64,000 bases of DNA from an uncultured Pelagibacteraceae bacterium. Its GTDB lineage: Bacteria; Pseudomonadota; Alphaproteobacteria; Pelagibacterales; Pelagibacteraceae. The notes beneath the pieces were generated by a model. The model was not told the origin of the DNA, ran no database searches, and saw only the letters and a program-made list of their open reading frames with translations. The translations under genes and the position numbers were made by a program. Positions 53,642 through 62,924 of this stretch are shown in pieces. Where the stretch lies: NCBI GenBank assembly GCA_902557935.1, contig CACECJ010000002.1:30660-94659 (forward strand). The letters are read 5' to 3'. Numbering within the stretch: the first letter of the stretch is position 1; each line of letters starts with the position of its first letter.

Positions 53642-54364
53642 CTACCTATTTATTGAGTGAAATCTAGCTTGTGCAGACCATTTTACTTTGTGAGATGCTA
53701 GATTTATACCTGACTTATGTATTGTTTTAAAATCAATTAAAATTATATCACCTTTTTTTGTTTCAAATGAGGTTTCTCTTTTTTTTTTAAGGATCGGAGA
53801 TATCACTACAGATGGCACAATAGCTGATGAAGATTTTTTAAATCTTTTAAATTTAACATTTTTTATTTTGTGGCTCGATTCTTTAAAAACTAAAGGACCC
53901 ATTTCGTAAGTTATATCCACTAATGAAATCCACACCACTATAGAGTTTACGTTTTTAAATTTATTATACTGTTCATCAAAATGCCAAGGCAAATTGGCGA
54001 GACGATCATTTCCTGGTATTTGTAGTCTCAATCTGTGATTATTACATATTAGAGGATTATTCTTACTCAAAATTTTTTTTATAATTCCAAGTTGAATATC
54101 ATCATTAAGTAAATTATGTAAACTTGGTAATAGGTTAATTTTATCATTAAGACTACCAGAAATTTTTTTGTTTTTCTTAAATTTAGAAAAAATAATCTGG
54201 TCAAAATCTTCAATTTTTTTTAATCTTTTTTTAAAATAAAAATTTAGGAAATTAACTACTTCTAATTGATGTTTTTTAAAATTTTTATTTTTGCATAAAA
54301 ATTTTTTAATATGACAAAAACCTTTTATTTTAAGATCTTTTTTTATTTTGTTAACATTTAGCAT
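53642..54364 (-). CDS. Phytanoyl-CoA dioxygenase (PhyH)-like 2OG-Fe(II) oxygenase
   Basis: LPWHFDEQYNKFKNVNSIVVWISLVDITYEMGPLVFKESSHK (HxD), KKGDIILIDFKTIHKSGINLASHKVKWSAQARFH. Confidence 0.72.
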   Translation of the reverse strand: MLNVNKIKKDLKIKGFCHIKKFLCKNKNFKKHQLEVVNFLNFYFKKRLKKIEDFDQIIFSKFKKNKKISGSLNDKINLLPSLHNLLNDDIQLGIIKKILSKNNPLICNNHRLRLQIPGNDRLANLPWHFDEQYNKFKNVNSIVVWISLVDITYEMGPLVFKESSHKIKNVKFKRFKKSSSAIVPSVVISPILKKKRETSFETKKGDIILIDFKTIHKSGINLASHKVKWSAQARFHSINR

Positions 54365-54378
54365 AGTAAAAAAAAGTT

Positions 54379-55404
54379 TTATAACTTTTCAATTAAATAT
54401 CTTAGTTCTCCATTCCCATAAAGTAATTTAAAATGCTTGAATTTTTCATAACTTTCTAGATGTGTATTTTTATTAGTTTTTATCTTTTTAAATAAAAAAT
54501 TTTTTTTTTCAAACCATTTCTCTAATGATATTTTACTTACATGATCCTCGATTTCTACATACCAGCTATCCAAAAAAATTGTTCTTCTAGATGGAATATT
54601 TATAAAATCTAAAATATTTTTACTCAAATTAAATTCTATTTTTTTCATAATGCCCCTCATTTTTTTTCTTGAATACCAGTATAATCCTCCCGAGCCATAT
54701 AAATAGATAAAACCTTTTCCGCCCTTTTTTAAAACTCTATTAAATTCATTAAGACCTTTTTTTAAATTTCCTGTGTGATGTAATACACCTTTGCAAAAAA
54801 CATAATCAAATGAAGAATTTTTAAAAGGCAACTTCAAAACTGAACTTTTTCTGAATTCAACATTTTTAATTCCTTTTAATTTTTTATATTTTTTTGCTAC
54901 TTTTAAACCATCATCTCCAAGATCAACTCCGATAACTTTTTTTGCACCCTTTTTTGCAAGAGCAAATGAAAACCTTCCGCTTCCGCAACCCATATCAAGG
55001 ACTTTTTTATTTTTTATAAAAATTAAATGACTTTTGTTATTTTTGTAAAATTCGTCAAGAATTTTACTTGAATTAATTTTGTTATCTTTCAACCTATCTT
55101 TCCAAAGAACTCCAAACAATTTTTTTGTTAGAATATGTTTTTTTGTTTTTGTTTTTTCTGGGTAATAACCAAAATTTTTTACAGTTTCTAAATATCTTAT
55201 ACAATTATCCAGGGTAATATTTATTTTATTGAAAGGAGTTGTTGTTTTTTTTGTTAATTTATTTTTTTTAACAAATGGATCTTCTAAATATAAATTTCTA
55301 AAATACTCATGAAGCGCTAAAATTATTTGCACTTGGTGTGTTTTAACAAGCTTATCAGCTAAAGAAAATAATCTATTTGCTTTTGCAAAAATTTTTTGGG
55401 TCAT
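54379..55404 (-). CDS. Class I SAM-dependent methyltransferase
   Basis: KVLDMGCGSGRFSFALAKKGAKKVIGVDLGDDGLKVAKKY, FDYVFCKGVLHHTGNLKKGLNEFNRVLKKGGKGFIYLYG. Confidence 0.88.
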   Translation of the reverse strand: MTQKIFAKANRLFSLADKLVKTHQVQIILALHEYFRNLYLEDPFVKKNKLTKKTTTPFNKINITLDNCIRYLETVKNFGYYPEKTKTKKHILTKKLFGVLWKDRLKDNKINSSKILDEFYKNNKSHLIFIKNKKVLDMGCGSGRFSFALAKKGAKKVIGVDLGDDGLKVAKKYKKLKGIKNVEFRKSSVLKLPFKNSSFDYVFCKGVLHHTGNLKKGLNEFNRVLKKGGKGFIYLYGSGGLYWYSRKKMRGIMKKIEFNLSKNILDFINIPSRRTIFLDSWYVEIEDHVSKISLEKWFEKKNFLFKKIKTNKNTHLESYEKFKHFKLLYGNGELRYLIEKL

Positions 55405-55480
55405 AAAAGTTTAAATAAACAATTAGGCTAAAGGCATTAAAAAAACAAGTCTTTTTAATCCTTTCTCTAATTTTGATTTT

Positions 55481-55555
55481 TGGTGGACCGTGTAGGTAAC
55501 GCTCCTACTGCCTCTCGCATGTCAAGCGAGCACTCTACTTTTGAGCTAACGGTCC
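55481..55555 (-). tRNA. tRNA-Val(GAC)-like gene with degenerate D- and T-loops, CCA encoded
   Basis: Minus strand GGACCGT TA GCTC AAAAGTA GAGT G CTCGC TTGACAT GCGAG AGGCA GTAGG AGCGTTA CCTAC ACGGTCC A CCA. All four stems pair; D-loop lacks GG, T-loop lacks TTC..A. Confidence 0.8.
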
Positions 55556-55569
55556 TTTAAAAGATATCT

Positions 55570-55598
55570 ATAATAAATTATTTAGGATACTATTTCAA
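55570..55598 (-). promoter_or_regulatory. Possible sigma70 promoter of the tRNA-Val-like gene
   Basis: Minus strand TTGAAA - 17 nt - TATTAT, -10 ends 14 nt before the tRNA 5' end; chance match possible at this AT content. Confidence 0.4.
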
Positions 55599-56498
55599 TT
55601 CATCTAATATCATTTTTAAATTTTCTCTTGATTTATTTGAAATAAAGTTTTTTTTTAAAAATAATTCTTTAAATAAATAATAATTTTTTATGAATTTAAA
55701 TTTTTGTTTTACAAAACTAGGTAATAAAAATTTAATTATTTTAAAAGCTTTGTTAGGACTATATGAAAATGGTTTTTTATTTAATTTAAAAGTCACATTC
55801 TCTTTTATTTTAATCTTTTGCAAAAAAGACTTTTCGACCTCTATATTTAAAAATCGACAAAAATCCTTTAAAAATTTATTTTGATTAAATTGTAAATCTT
55901 CAAATTCAAAAAATTTTAATTCTTGTTCTTTAAAAACTTTCTTTAATTTTTCTTTATCATAAACACTAAATAATAAATTTAAGAAATACGCATGTTTATC
56001 TTTTTTTTCATATTTATCTAATAATTTATCTAGAGAAACACACTCTGGACCTAAAAATTTTACTAGTTGATTTTGTCTACTTATAAAAAGGGAAACTGTG
56101 CCTTCTAAGCGCTCACGCATAATTACAAAGTATCTGCAAGGTAAGTTTAAACCTGAAAAAAAATTGATTAAACGTTTTATTTTATCGTACTGAGATATTA
56201 CTTTAATATTTTTTTCATCACTATTATTATGATGCGGGACCATCCATCCTTCGTGTGAAATTAGATTAATATCTTTGGAAAGCTGTCGCTTAAATTTTGT
56301 TCTTAGGATTTGTAAATCTTGGTCTAGTAATATTCTATTACCTTCGATATAATCATATAATTCGTCAAAAATTTTTGAGTTTCCTTTATAATTTCTACCA
56401 AGGTAGTTAATTCTTTGAATATATGGATAAAAATTGGACTGCAATGCGGTTGAAGCTGATTTAGGAAGTCCGATATTAATGAATATTTTACAAGGCAT
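55590..56498 (-). CDS. Sulfotransferase-like P-loop protein
   Basis: KIFINIGLPKSASTALQSNFYP PAPS 5'-phosphosulfate-binding-like loop near N-terminus. Confidence 0.6.
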   Translation of the reverse strand: MPCKIFINIGLPKSASTALQSNFYPYIQRINYLGRNYKGNSKIFDELYDYIEGNRILLDQDLQILRTKFKRQLSKDINLISHEGWMVPHHNNSDEKNIKVISQYDKIKRLINFFSGLNLPCRYFVIMRERLEGTVSLFISRQNQLVKFLGPECVSLDKLLDKYEKKDKHAYFLNLLFSVYDKEKLKKVFKEQELKFFEFEDLQFNQNKFLKDFCRFLNIEVEKSFLQKIKIKENVTFKLNKKPFSYSPNKAFKIIKFLLPSFVKQKFKFIKNYYLFKELFLKKNFISNKSRENLKMILDELK

Positions 56499-56545
56499 TG
56501 GAATGAAAGTATTATTTATATGATAAAATTGAAATATTTTTTTTC

Positions 56546-57349
56546 ATGAAAAATGTCAACCCAAAAATTTCGATAATAATGACAATATACAATCATGAAA
56601 AATTTTTGAAAAAGTCCATACAAAGTATTATCAATCAGTCATTTAGAAATTGGGAGTTAGTAGCAGTTGATAATGGTTCAAACGATAATTCAAGAAAGAT
56701 TTTAAATTCTATTAACGATAAAAGAGTTAAAAAATTTTATCTAAAAAAAAACATTGGAAGAACAAATTGTCTAAATTTTAGCTTAGAAAAATGTAAGGGG
56801 AAATTAGTTGCAATAAACGACTCTGATGATTTTTCTGATAAAGATAGATTAAAAAATCAATTTAATTACTTCAAGAAAAATAATAAGTGCCAATTTTTAG
56901 CATCTAATTACACTTTGAATGACAAAAAAAGAAAAATTAAAATTAGAACTGATACTTTTAATTTAATTAAAAATCGAAGAAAAATATTATTTGAAAATTA
57001 TATAGCTCACTCTTCAGTAATGTATACAAAAAAAATAATAAAAAAATTAGGCGGCTACCCAAAAAATTACAAATATTCTCAAGACTACATGTTCTACTTA
57101 AAAATATATTTAATAAATGAAATTCATATAATTAATAAATATTTAGTGGAAATTAATTTTAACCATGAAAATACCGAAACAAATAGGTTAATGCATAAAA
57201 ATTTTACAATTTTTTATGAGAATTTAAAAAGATTAAGATGGATTAAACAAAATTTTTTTTTATCGTCTCTCGAGAAACTGAAGATAAATTATAAAATTTT
57301 CTTAAATTATCTTAAAGTTTTGCAAATTAAAATTGGATTTAATTCTTGA
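56546..57349 (+). CDS. Glycosyltransferase family 2
   Basis: ISIIMTIYNHEKFLKKSIQSIINQSFRNWELVAVDNGSNDNSRKIL, AINDSDDFSDKDRL. Confidence 0.92.
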   Translation: MKNVNPKISIIMTIYNHEKFLKKSIQSIINQSFRNWELVAVDNGSNDNSRKILNSINDKRVKKFYLKKNIGRTNCLNFSLEKCKGKLVAINDSDDFSDKDRLKNQFNYFKKNNKCQFLASNYTLNDKKRKIKIRTDTFNLIKNRRKILFENYIAHSSVMYTKKIIKKLGGYPKNYKYSQDYMFYLKIYLINEIHIINKYLVEINFNHENTETNRLMHKNFTIFYENLKRLRWIKQNFFLSSLEKLKINYKIFLNYLKVLQIKIGFNS

Positions 57350-57752
57350 TATAATGGTTTTTAACAAGATTTTGTTTTTTTAACTCGCTATCTTTATGCG
57401 GTCTATTAATTAAATTTACTAGTAGTGAGATTTTTCCTAAAGATTTAAAACTAAACCAAATATTAGAAGGTATTTTTAATATTTCGTTTCTATTGGAATT
57501 CAAAGTTATCTTTCTCTCTTTTCCTTTTAAATCAACAAAATGAAATAAAACTTTTCCAGAAATACATTTGATAAGACAAACATTTTTTTTATGGAGATTC
57601 CACCCTTTATGAGAGTTTTTATTAATTGAATTAAAGTATACTTCTCCAAATCCAGAAAAAAATGTATTCTTAATTGAAACATACTTTTGAATCTTACCTT
57701 TTGAGTTTTTATATTCTTCAGATTTATATAATTTAATGGATTTTACTGTCAT
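57339..57752 (-). CDS. RmlC/WxcM-like cupin, sugar 3,5-epimerase-like
   Basis: FSGFGEVYFNSINKNSHKGWNLHKKNVCLIKCISGKVLFHFVDLKGKE, ILKIPSNIWFSFKSLGK. Confidence 0.7.
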   Translation of the reverse strand: MTVKSIKLYKSEEYKNSKGKIQKYVSIKNTFFSGFGEVYFNSINKNSHKGWNLHKKNVCLIKCISGKVLFHFVDLKGKERKITLNSNRNEILKIPSNIWFSFKSLGKISLLVNLINRPHKDSELKKQNLVKNHYIKN

Positions 57753-58812
57753 GCATATACTTTTTGATTTGTAATAAACAGGTTTCTAATGATTTTTTTT
57801 TATATTTAAGGATTTGTTTGTACCAACTCACAGTAAACTCAACACTCTTCTTGATATCATAAGTAGGTTGCCAATTTAATATTCTTTGAGCTTTTGAAAT
57901 ATTTAATTGTAAATTTACTTGCTCATATAATTTACTATTTTTAGTTTTCATAGTCCCCGATCCCCAAAATTTAATTATGAGATTCACAATTTTTTTCACA
58001 CTAGTCACTGAATTTGATTTAGTTCCGAAGTTCCATGCGCCCGAGTATTTGTCTGGTTTTTTAAATTGCTTCATTGCAAGTATTAAATACCCCTTTATTG
58101 GCTCTAGTACATGTTGCCATGGACGATTAAAATTTGGATTTCTTATTAATACAGTTTTTTCATTAAAAATTGATTTTATGCTGTCAGGAATTATTCTATT
58201 TTGAGACCAATCGCCTCCTCCAATTACATTGCCTGCTCTACCAGTAGATATACCAATTTTATTTTTTTTCTTTTCGAAAAAACTCTTGTAATAAGCCCTA
58301 GTGATTATTTCCATGCTAGATTTTGATGCACTGTATGGATCAACGCCCCCTAACCTATCTTCTTCTTTAAAACCTTTTGTTGAGTTATTGCTTTCATAAC
58401 ATTTATCTGAAGTCACTATCACTAGTGATCTTACAAAGCTTGTTTTTTTTGTTATTTCTAAAATGTTTAATGTTCCTTTTATATTTATATCAAACGTTTC
58501 ATAAGGTTTTTTATAAGACTCTAATATCAGAGGTTGAGCCGCTAAGTGAAAAATAATTTCAGGTTTATTCTTTTTTATCAAATTATTTAACTTATTATAA
58601 TTTCTGATATCGAATAATTTTAGATTAATTTTTTTTTGTAGTCTCAAATCATAAAACAATTTTTTGTTTTTGTTAGGTTGAAAACCAATTCCATAAACTT
58701 TGCTACCTAACATTGTTAGCCATAGAGCCATCCATGAACCCTTGAATCCGGTAACTCCAGTTATGAGGATTTTTTTATTTTTGTAAAATTTTGATAAAGC
58801 AAAATTCACCAT
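57733..58812 (-). CDS. rfbG: CDP-glucose 4,6-dehydratase
   Basis: ILITGVTGFKGSWMALWLTMLGSKVYGIGFQP, HLAAQPLILESYKKPYETFDINIKGTLNILE, GRAGNVIGGGDWSQNRIIPD. Confidence 0.92.
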   Translation of the reverse strand: MVNFALSKFYKNKKILITGVTGFKGSWMALWLTMLGSKVYGIGFQPNKNKKLFYDLRLQKKINLKLFDIRNYNKLNNLIKKNKPEIIFHLAAQPLILESYKKPYETFDINIKGTLNILEITKKTSFVRSLVIVTSDKCYESNNSTKGFKEEDRLGGVDPYSASKSSMEIITRAYYKSFFEKKKNKIGISTGRAGNVIGGGDWSQNRIIPDSIKSIFNEKTVLIRNPNFNRPWQHVLEPIKGYLILAMKQFKKPDKYSGAWNFGTKSNSVTSVKKIVNLIIKFWGSGTMKTKNSKLYEQVNLQLNISKAQRILNWQPTYDIKKSVEFTVSWYKQILKYKKKSLETCLLQIKKYMHDSKIH

Positions 58813-59501
58813 AAATGTTTGTTAGATTTAAAAAGCATATTTAAATAATTTTTTTCTCTGAGGGTATCCATACATTGCCAAAATCCCAAGTGTTTGAATG
58901 CCATCAGTTGTTTTCTTTTTACTAATTTCTTTATAGGTTTTGTTTCTAACATGACATTAGAATTATCTAAATATTCAAATATTTTTTTTTTAAAAACAAA
59001 GAAACCTCCATTTATCCATCCCTTTTTAGCTTGAGGTTTTTCTGAAAATTGCATCACTTTTGAATTTTGAAGTTCAATTTCTCCAAATCTTACTGGTGGT
59101 CTTACTGCTGTTAAAGTAGCTATCTTATTATTTTTAAAATGGAATTTTAATAATTTTTTAATGCTTTGATTAGAGAGACCATCACCATATGTAAGCATAA
59201 AATCGTTATCTTTATCCAAAAATTTTTTTAACTTAAATAATCTAAGACCTGTTAAACTTTTTTTTCCTGTATTAACAACTTTTACTTTTTTGAAAACTTT
59301 ATGATTTTTAAAATGATTTGCAATTATATGGTGTTTATAACCTGTGGCTAAAATAAAGTCGTCAAACCCATTTTTTTTATATATTTGCATAAGATGTTCA
59401 ATAATAGGTTTTTTACCAATTTTGACCATTGGTTTTGGAATTAATTTAGTTTCCTCTGCTAATCGAGTACCTAACCCGCCACATAGAATTACAATTTTCA
59501 T
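58806..59501 (-). CDS. rfbF: Glucose-1-phosphate cytidylyltransferase
   Basis: VILCGGLGTRLAEETKLIPKPMVKIGKKPIIEHLMQIY, MLTYGDGLSN, AVRPPVRFGEIEL. Confidence 0.92.
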   Translation of the reverse strand: MKIVILCGGLGTRLAEETKLIPKPMVKIGKKPIIEHLMQIYKKNGFDDFILATGYKHHIIANHFKNHKVFKKVKVVNTGKKSLTGLRLFKLKKFLDKDNDFMLTYGDGLSNQSIKKLLKFHFKNNKIATLTAVRPPVRFGEIELQNSKVMQFSEKPQAKKGWINGGFFVFKKKIFEYLDNSNVMLETKPIKKLVKRKQLMAFKHLGFWQCMDTLREKNYLNMLFKSNKHLW

Positions 59502-59537
59502 TATCTTTTTAAGTGCTATAAAGTTGCATAATAATTG

Positions 59538-61271
59538 TTAACATTGAAGTAAAATGTTTTTAAGTTCATTGATAGCTTGTTTTTTTGAAGGTAGTTTTGA
59601 ATAAGTTCTTACTATATTTTCGATAGCCTTTTTTCTTTCCTCAAAGTTCCACCAAACATCTACTTTGCTCCAAAATTTTTTTAATTCAGACACTAGGGAG
59701 TCTTGATCTTTGAAAATTAAACCAGACTTAACCATGCCATCTATAACCTCTTTATATGCTGGGGAGACGTGAACATAAAAATTTGACCAATAAGATATTG
59801 ATGGAAAACCATAAGATAAATTCTCCAAGAATCCAGTAGAGTTATAATTAAAAAGACAAAGTCTATAATTTTTCAAAATTTTTTCAATTTTTTTGTCTCC
59901 ATAGTCAAATTTAATAAAAGGAAAATTTTTTTCCAAAATTTTTTTTTCTTTCTCAAAATAATGAGATTTAAAGTTTCTAAATCTGAAAGTTATATCAGTC
60001 GTAACATTTTTACTTATTTTTTTTATTAAATTTACATAAGAGTAAATTAATAGATCGTAATCCTGGCCTGTATTGTAAAATTCACATTCATGCCTTCGCG
60101 CCCTTGAAACAATGAGAATACCGCCATTTTTATCTAAATTTATTTTATCTCTATAAATTAATTTAGGATTAAAAAATTCGATATTCTTTTTATTTTTTTT
60201 ATTTTCCCAAATAAAAAAATTATCAAAAGATTTATAAATTAAGGAATTTTTAAAATCTCTAGAAAAAAAAGTTCCATGTTGACCCACAAGATATTTTGCT
60301 CCATTAACAGTTTGCTCTGCAGTCCATAATTTAAAGAAGTCAAACACATCGTAACCGTATAAAGTAAAAATTTTCTTAACTTTTCTTGGCAAAGAAGAGC
60401 TTTTTACTTTGTCAACATTATCTTTGTAGGATTCAAGATAAATATTTGGAATACATTCTATTAATAATTCAAAAAAACATTTATCTATTTTATCTTTAAT
60501 TTCAAATTTACTAAATTGGGAATACCTTAAATTTTTATTGTATGGCTTAATTTTAAGATGCTTCTCGTATTTTTCTAAATAAAAATAATTAAATTTTTTA
60601 TTTAGTAGGTAATTGAGTTTAATTTCATCGAAAAGTTTTAATCCAGTTTTGGCAATCATAAAATCGGAATTTCCGCTGAAATTCATATTACTTAAAACAA
60701 GGTCTCTTAAATTTTTAAAAAGACTTCCTTTTTTTTCATCAATAAAATTAACAGGTTGACTTTCAATATATATAATTTCTAAATTCTTTATAGGTAGATC
60801 AAGGTTTTTAATCATTTTTGAATAAAAATTTAGATTCCAATTCATGTCACTACAAAAATATTGTATTTCGGATGTAGAATTGAATCTTAGGCTATGATTG
60901 TAATCTTCATTTATTATTACTTTGTCTATTTTATATTTTTTTACTAAACTAATTAAATTTAAATACCTATTAAAAAATAATTCAGTAAATCTTTCAAACC
61001 AGGAACCTAGTAAAATGCTCCAATATTTGACATCCCTATCTAAGTTATGAATTACATTCAAATAATTTACCATCTGAATAAAAGCTTTGCCTTTATATTC
61101 TTCGGAAATTTTTTTTTTTTCTTGTATTAAAGTTTCATTGTCTAAGCAAACTATATTATCTTTTTTAGATAGTGTTTCACTCGAATAATAATTTTTTAAC
61201 AATAGGTAGTTTGTCTTATTGGTTGAGTCTTTCATTCTATCCAAATGTCTAAAAATAAGATTATAATTCAT
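59538..61271 (-). CDS. Putative transferase, LIC12162 family-like
   Basis: 577 aa; NGAKYLVGQHGTFFSRDFKNS, LCLFNYNSTGFLENLSYGFPSISYWSNFYVHVSPAYKEVIDGMVKSGLIF. Confidence 0.65.
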   Translation of the reverse strand: MNYNLIFRHLDRMKDSTNKTNYLLLKNYYSSETLSKKDNIVCLDNETLIQEKKKISEEYKGKAFIQMVNYLNVIHNLDRDVKYWSILLGSWFERFTELFFNRYLNLISLVKKYKIDKVIINEDYNHSLRFNSTSEIQYFCSDMNWNLNFYSKMIKNLDLPIKNLEIIYIESQPVNFIDEKKGSLFKNLRDLVLSNMNFSGNSDFMIAKTGLKLFDEIKLNYLLNKKFNYFYLEKYEKHLKIKPYNKNLRYSQFSKFEIKDKIDKCFFELLIECIPNIYLESYKDNVDKVKSSSLPRKVKKIFTLYGYDVFDFFKLWTAEQTVNGAKYLVGQHGTFFSRDFKNSLIYKSFDNFFIWENKKNKKNIEFFNPKLIYRDKINLDKNGGILIVSRARRHECEFYNTGQDYDLLIYSYVNLIKKISKNVTTDITFRFRNFKSHYFEKEKKILEKNFPFIKFDYGDKKIEKILKNYRLCLFNYNSTGFLENLSYGFPSISYWSNFYVHVSPAYKEVIDGMVKSGLIFKDQDSLVSELKKFWSKVDVWWNFEERKKAIENIVRTYSKLPSKKQAINELKNILLQC

Positions 61272-61272
61272 T

Positions 61273-62220
61273 TCAATTTTTTAAATTAATTATTTCTTTT
61301 TCTAACAAGCATAACTTATCAAAAATACTTTTATTTACTTTTTTCTTTATAATAATTTTAGATTGAGATGAAACTTTTCTTTTCTTTTTTTTTTCTTTTA
61401 AATATATTTTATAAGTATTAGTATTAGTTTTTACTTTTAGAAAATTTTCTATTTTTTTCTTAAATATATTAAAATTTAACAGGTCCTCAAAATTTAATAT
61501 TAAAATTTTTTTTTTTATATTTTGTGGAAGTTTTTTATAGATATCTAATTTTTTCTTTTCTATAAAATAAATAATTTCACAAAGCTTTTCATAATCGTTT
61601 TTTTTTTTTAATTTATCTAAAATTTTATTATCATTAAGAAAATAAGGATAAACTTTACCTTTACTTCTTATACATAAAATTTCTGAATTGGGCTTTTTAT
61701 AGAATGGACCTTGATATTTTTTTTTTTTCCAAGATATTACTAAATCGAAGGGATTTTTAAATATTTCAATTAGTTTAGAATTTTTTTTTGCACTTAATAA
61801 GAGTTGAGCCTCTAAAATCCCATTATGTATCAGGAAAGGTATTGTAAAATTTTCTTTCAAAGATTTTCTGAATGTTGAATGTGCGTTTTTTTGTTTTGCC
61901 TTTACTAAATATCTTTCTGGTTTTCGATACTCTTTTAAACTAGTTATTTCGTTTGTTCTTAAATTTAAATCTCTTCCTATAGCCTGATTGTAATGTAAAG
62001 AGTTTAAAAATTTAGTAATTAAATAATTAGAGACGGTGTTACTAATTTGATTAATATGTTTGAGAGTGAAAATTTGTTCAAATATAGCGGACATCAAAGG
62101 TTTTTCAAACTTTGGTAAGGTACTTAATAATTTTACTAAAATTACTTTTCCAGTTCTTATTTGACCTGAAACAAATACAACCGGATATGATAAATCTACT
62201 TTAAATAAATCAAGTTTCAT
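61273..62220 (-). CDS. Sulfotransferase-like P-loop protein
   Basis: YPVVFVSGQIRTGKVILVKLLSTLPKFEKPLMS N-terminal loop; LIEIFKNPFDLVISWKKK. Confidence 0.58.
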   Translation of the reverse strand: MKLDLFKVDLSYPVVFVSGQIRTGKVILVKLLSTLPKFEKPLMSAIFEQIFTLKHINQISNTVSNYLITKFLNSLHYNQAIGRDLNLRTNEITSLKEYRKPERYLVKAKQKNAHSTFRKSLKENFTIPFLIHNGILEAQLLLSAKKNSKLIEIFKNPFDLVISWKKKKYQGPFYKKPNSEILCIRSKGKVYPYFLNDNKILDKLKKKNDYEKLCEIIYFIEKKKLDIYKKLPQNIKKKILILNFEDLLNFNIFKKKIENFLKVKTNTNTYKIYLKEKKKKRKVSSQSKIIIKKKVNKSIFDKLCLLEKEIINLKN

Positions 62221-62917
62221 TAAAATTTTTCCTTAAATGATTTAAGTCTTTCAATGTATCAATTTCAGTCCAATAATCAAAAATATTTAATATTTTAATT
62301 TTTTCTTTTTTCTTTATTAATTCATTAAAAATATCTACATAATATTTATTGTTATACTCGGGGTTTTTTTTCTCTAACATTTCTACAATCAAGTTAGATT
62401 TTTTTTTTGGAATGAAAGCTATGCCAATAAAATTACCATCAGCTTTTTTTTTCTTAGAGTTGATATAATTTAAATAATTATTTTTACATAAAACTTTCAT
62501 AGTGCCCTTTCTTACTTTTCTTTGGTCCACGAAAACACAAATTTTATCTTTTTTTATTTTATTAAATTTTTTCAAAATATTATCGTCAAAAATTAAGTCA
62601 GAAAAAAGAATTAAAGAATCTTTATTTTTTAAAAAACTTCTAAATTTAAAAAGAGTATAAAAATTATTACAAGATGTGTATCTTTTTACATTGTAGACTT
62701 TAACTCTTTTAATTTTTTTTTTTTTTAAATAATTAACGATTATTTTATGCTTGTAACCTGTTAATATCTTTAATTCTTTTGCCTTTATAATATTAGATTG
62801 TTGAATTAACTTAGATAATATCGTTCCTTTTTTAAACTTTATCAGACACTTAGGATAACTCGATGTTATTTTATTTATTCTTTTTCCTCTGCCAGCAGCT
62901 AAAATTAAAAATTGCAC
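62210..62917 (-). CDS. Sugar-phosphate/phosphonate nucleotidyltransferase (LicC/PntC-like)
   Basis: MQFLILAAGRGKRINKITSSYPKCLIKFKKGTILSKLIQ, YWTEIDTLKDLNHLR; 235 aa. Confidence 0.8.
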   Translation of the reverse strand: MQFLILAAGRGKRINKITSSYPKCLIKFKKGTILSKLIQQSNIIKAKELKILTGYKHKIIVNYLKKKKIKRVKVYNVKRYTSCNNFYTLFKFRSFLKNKDSLILFSDLIFDDNILKKFNKIKKDKICVFVDQRKVRKGTMKVLCKNNYLNYINSKKKKADGNFIGIAFIPKKKSNLIVEMLEKKNPEYNNKYYVDIFNELIKKKEKIKILNIFDYWTEIDTLKDLNHLRKNFNET

Positions 62918-62924
62918 TTGTATA

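Noticed and set aside
55405-55480. Terminator after the tRNA-Val-like gene (AAAAAGACTTGTTTTTTT)
   Set aside because: Only a weak A/T stem without GC content; not convincing.
58806-59501. rfbF as truncated pseudogene (231 aa versus about 257 aa typical)
   Set aside because: All catalytic blocks are present and the frame is intact; the shorter length looks like an internal loop reduction.
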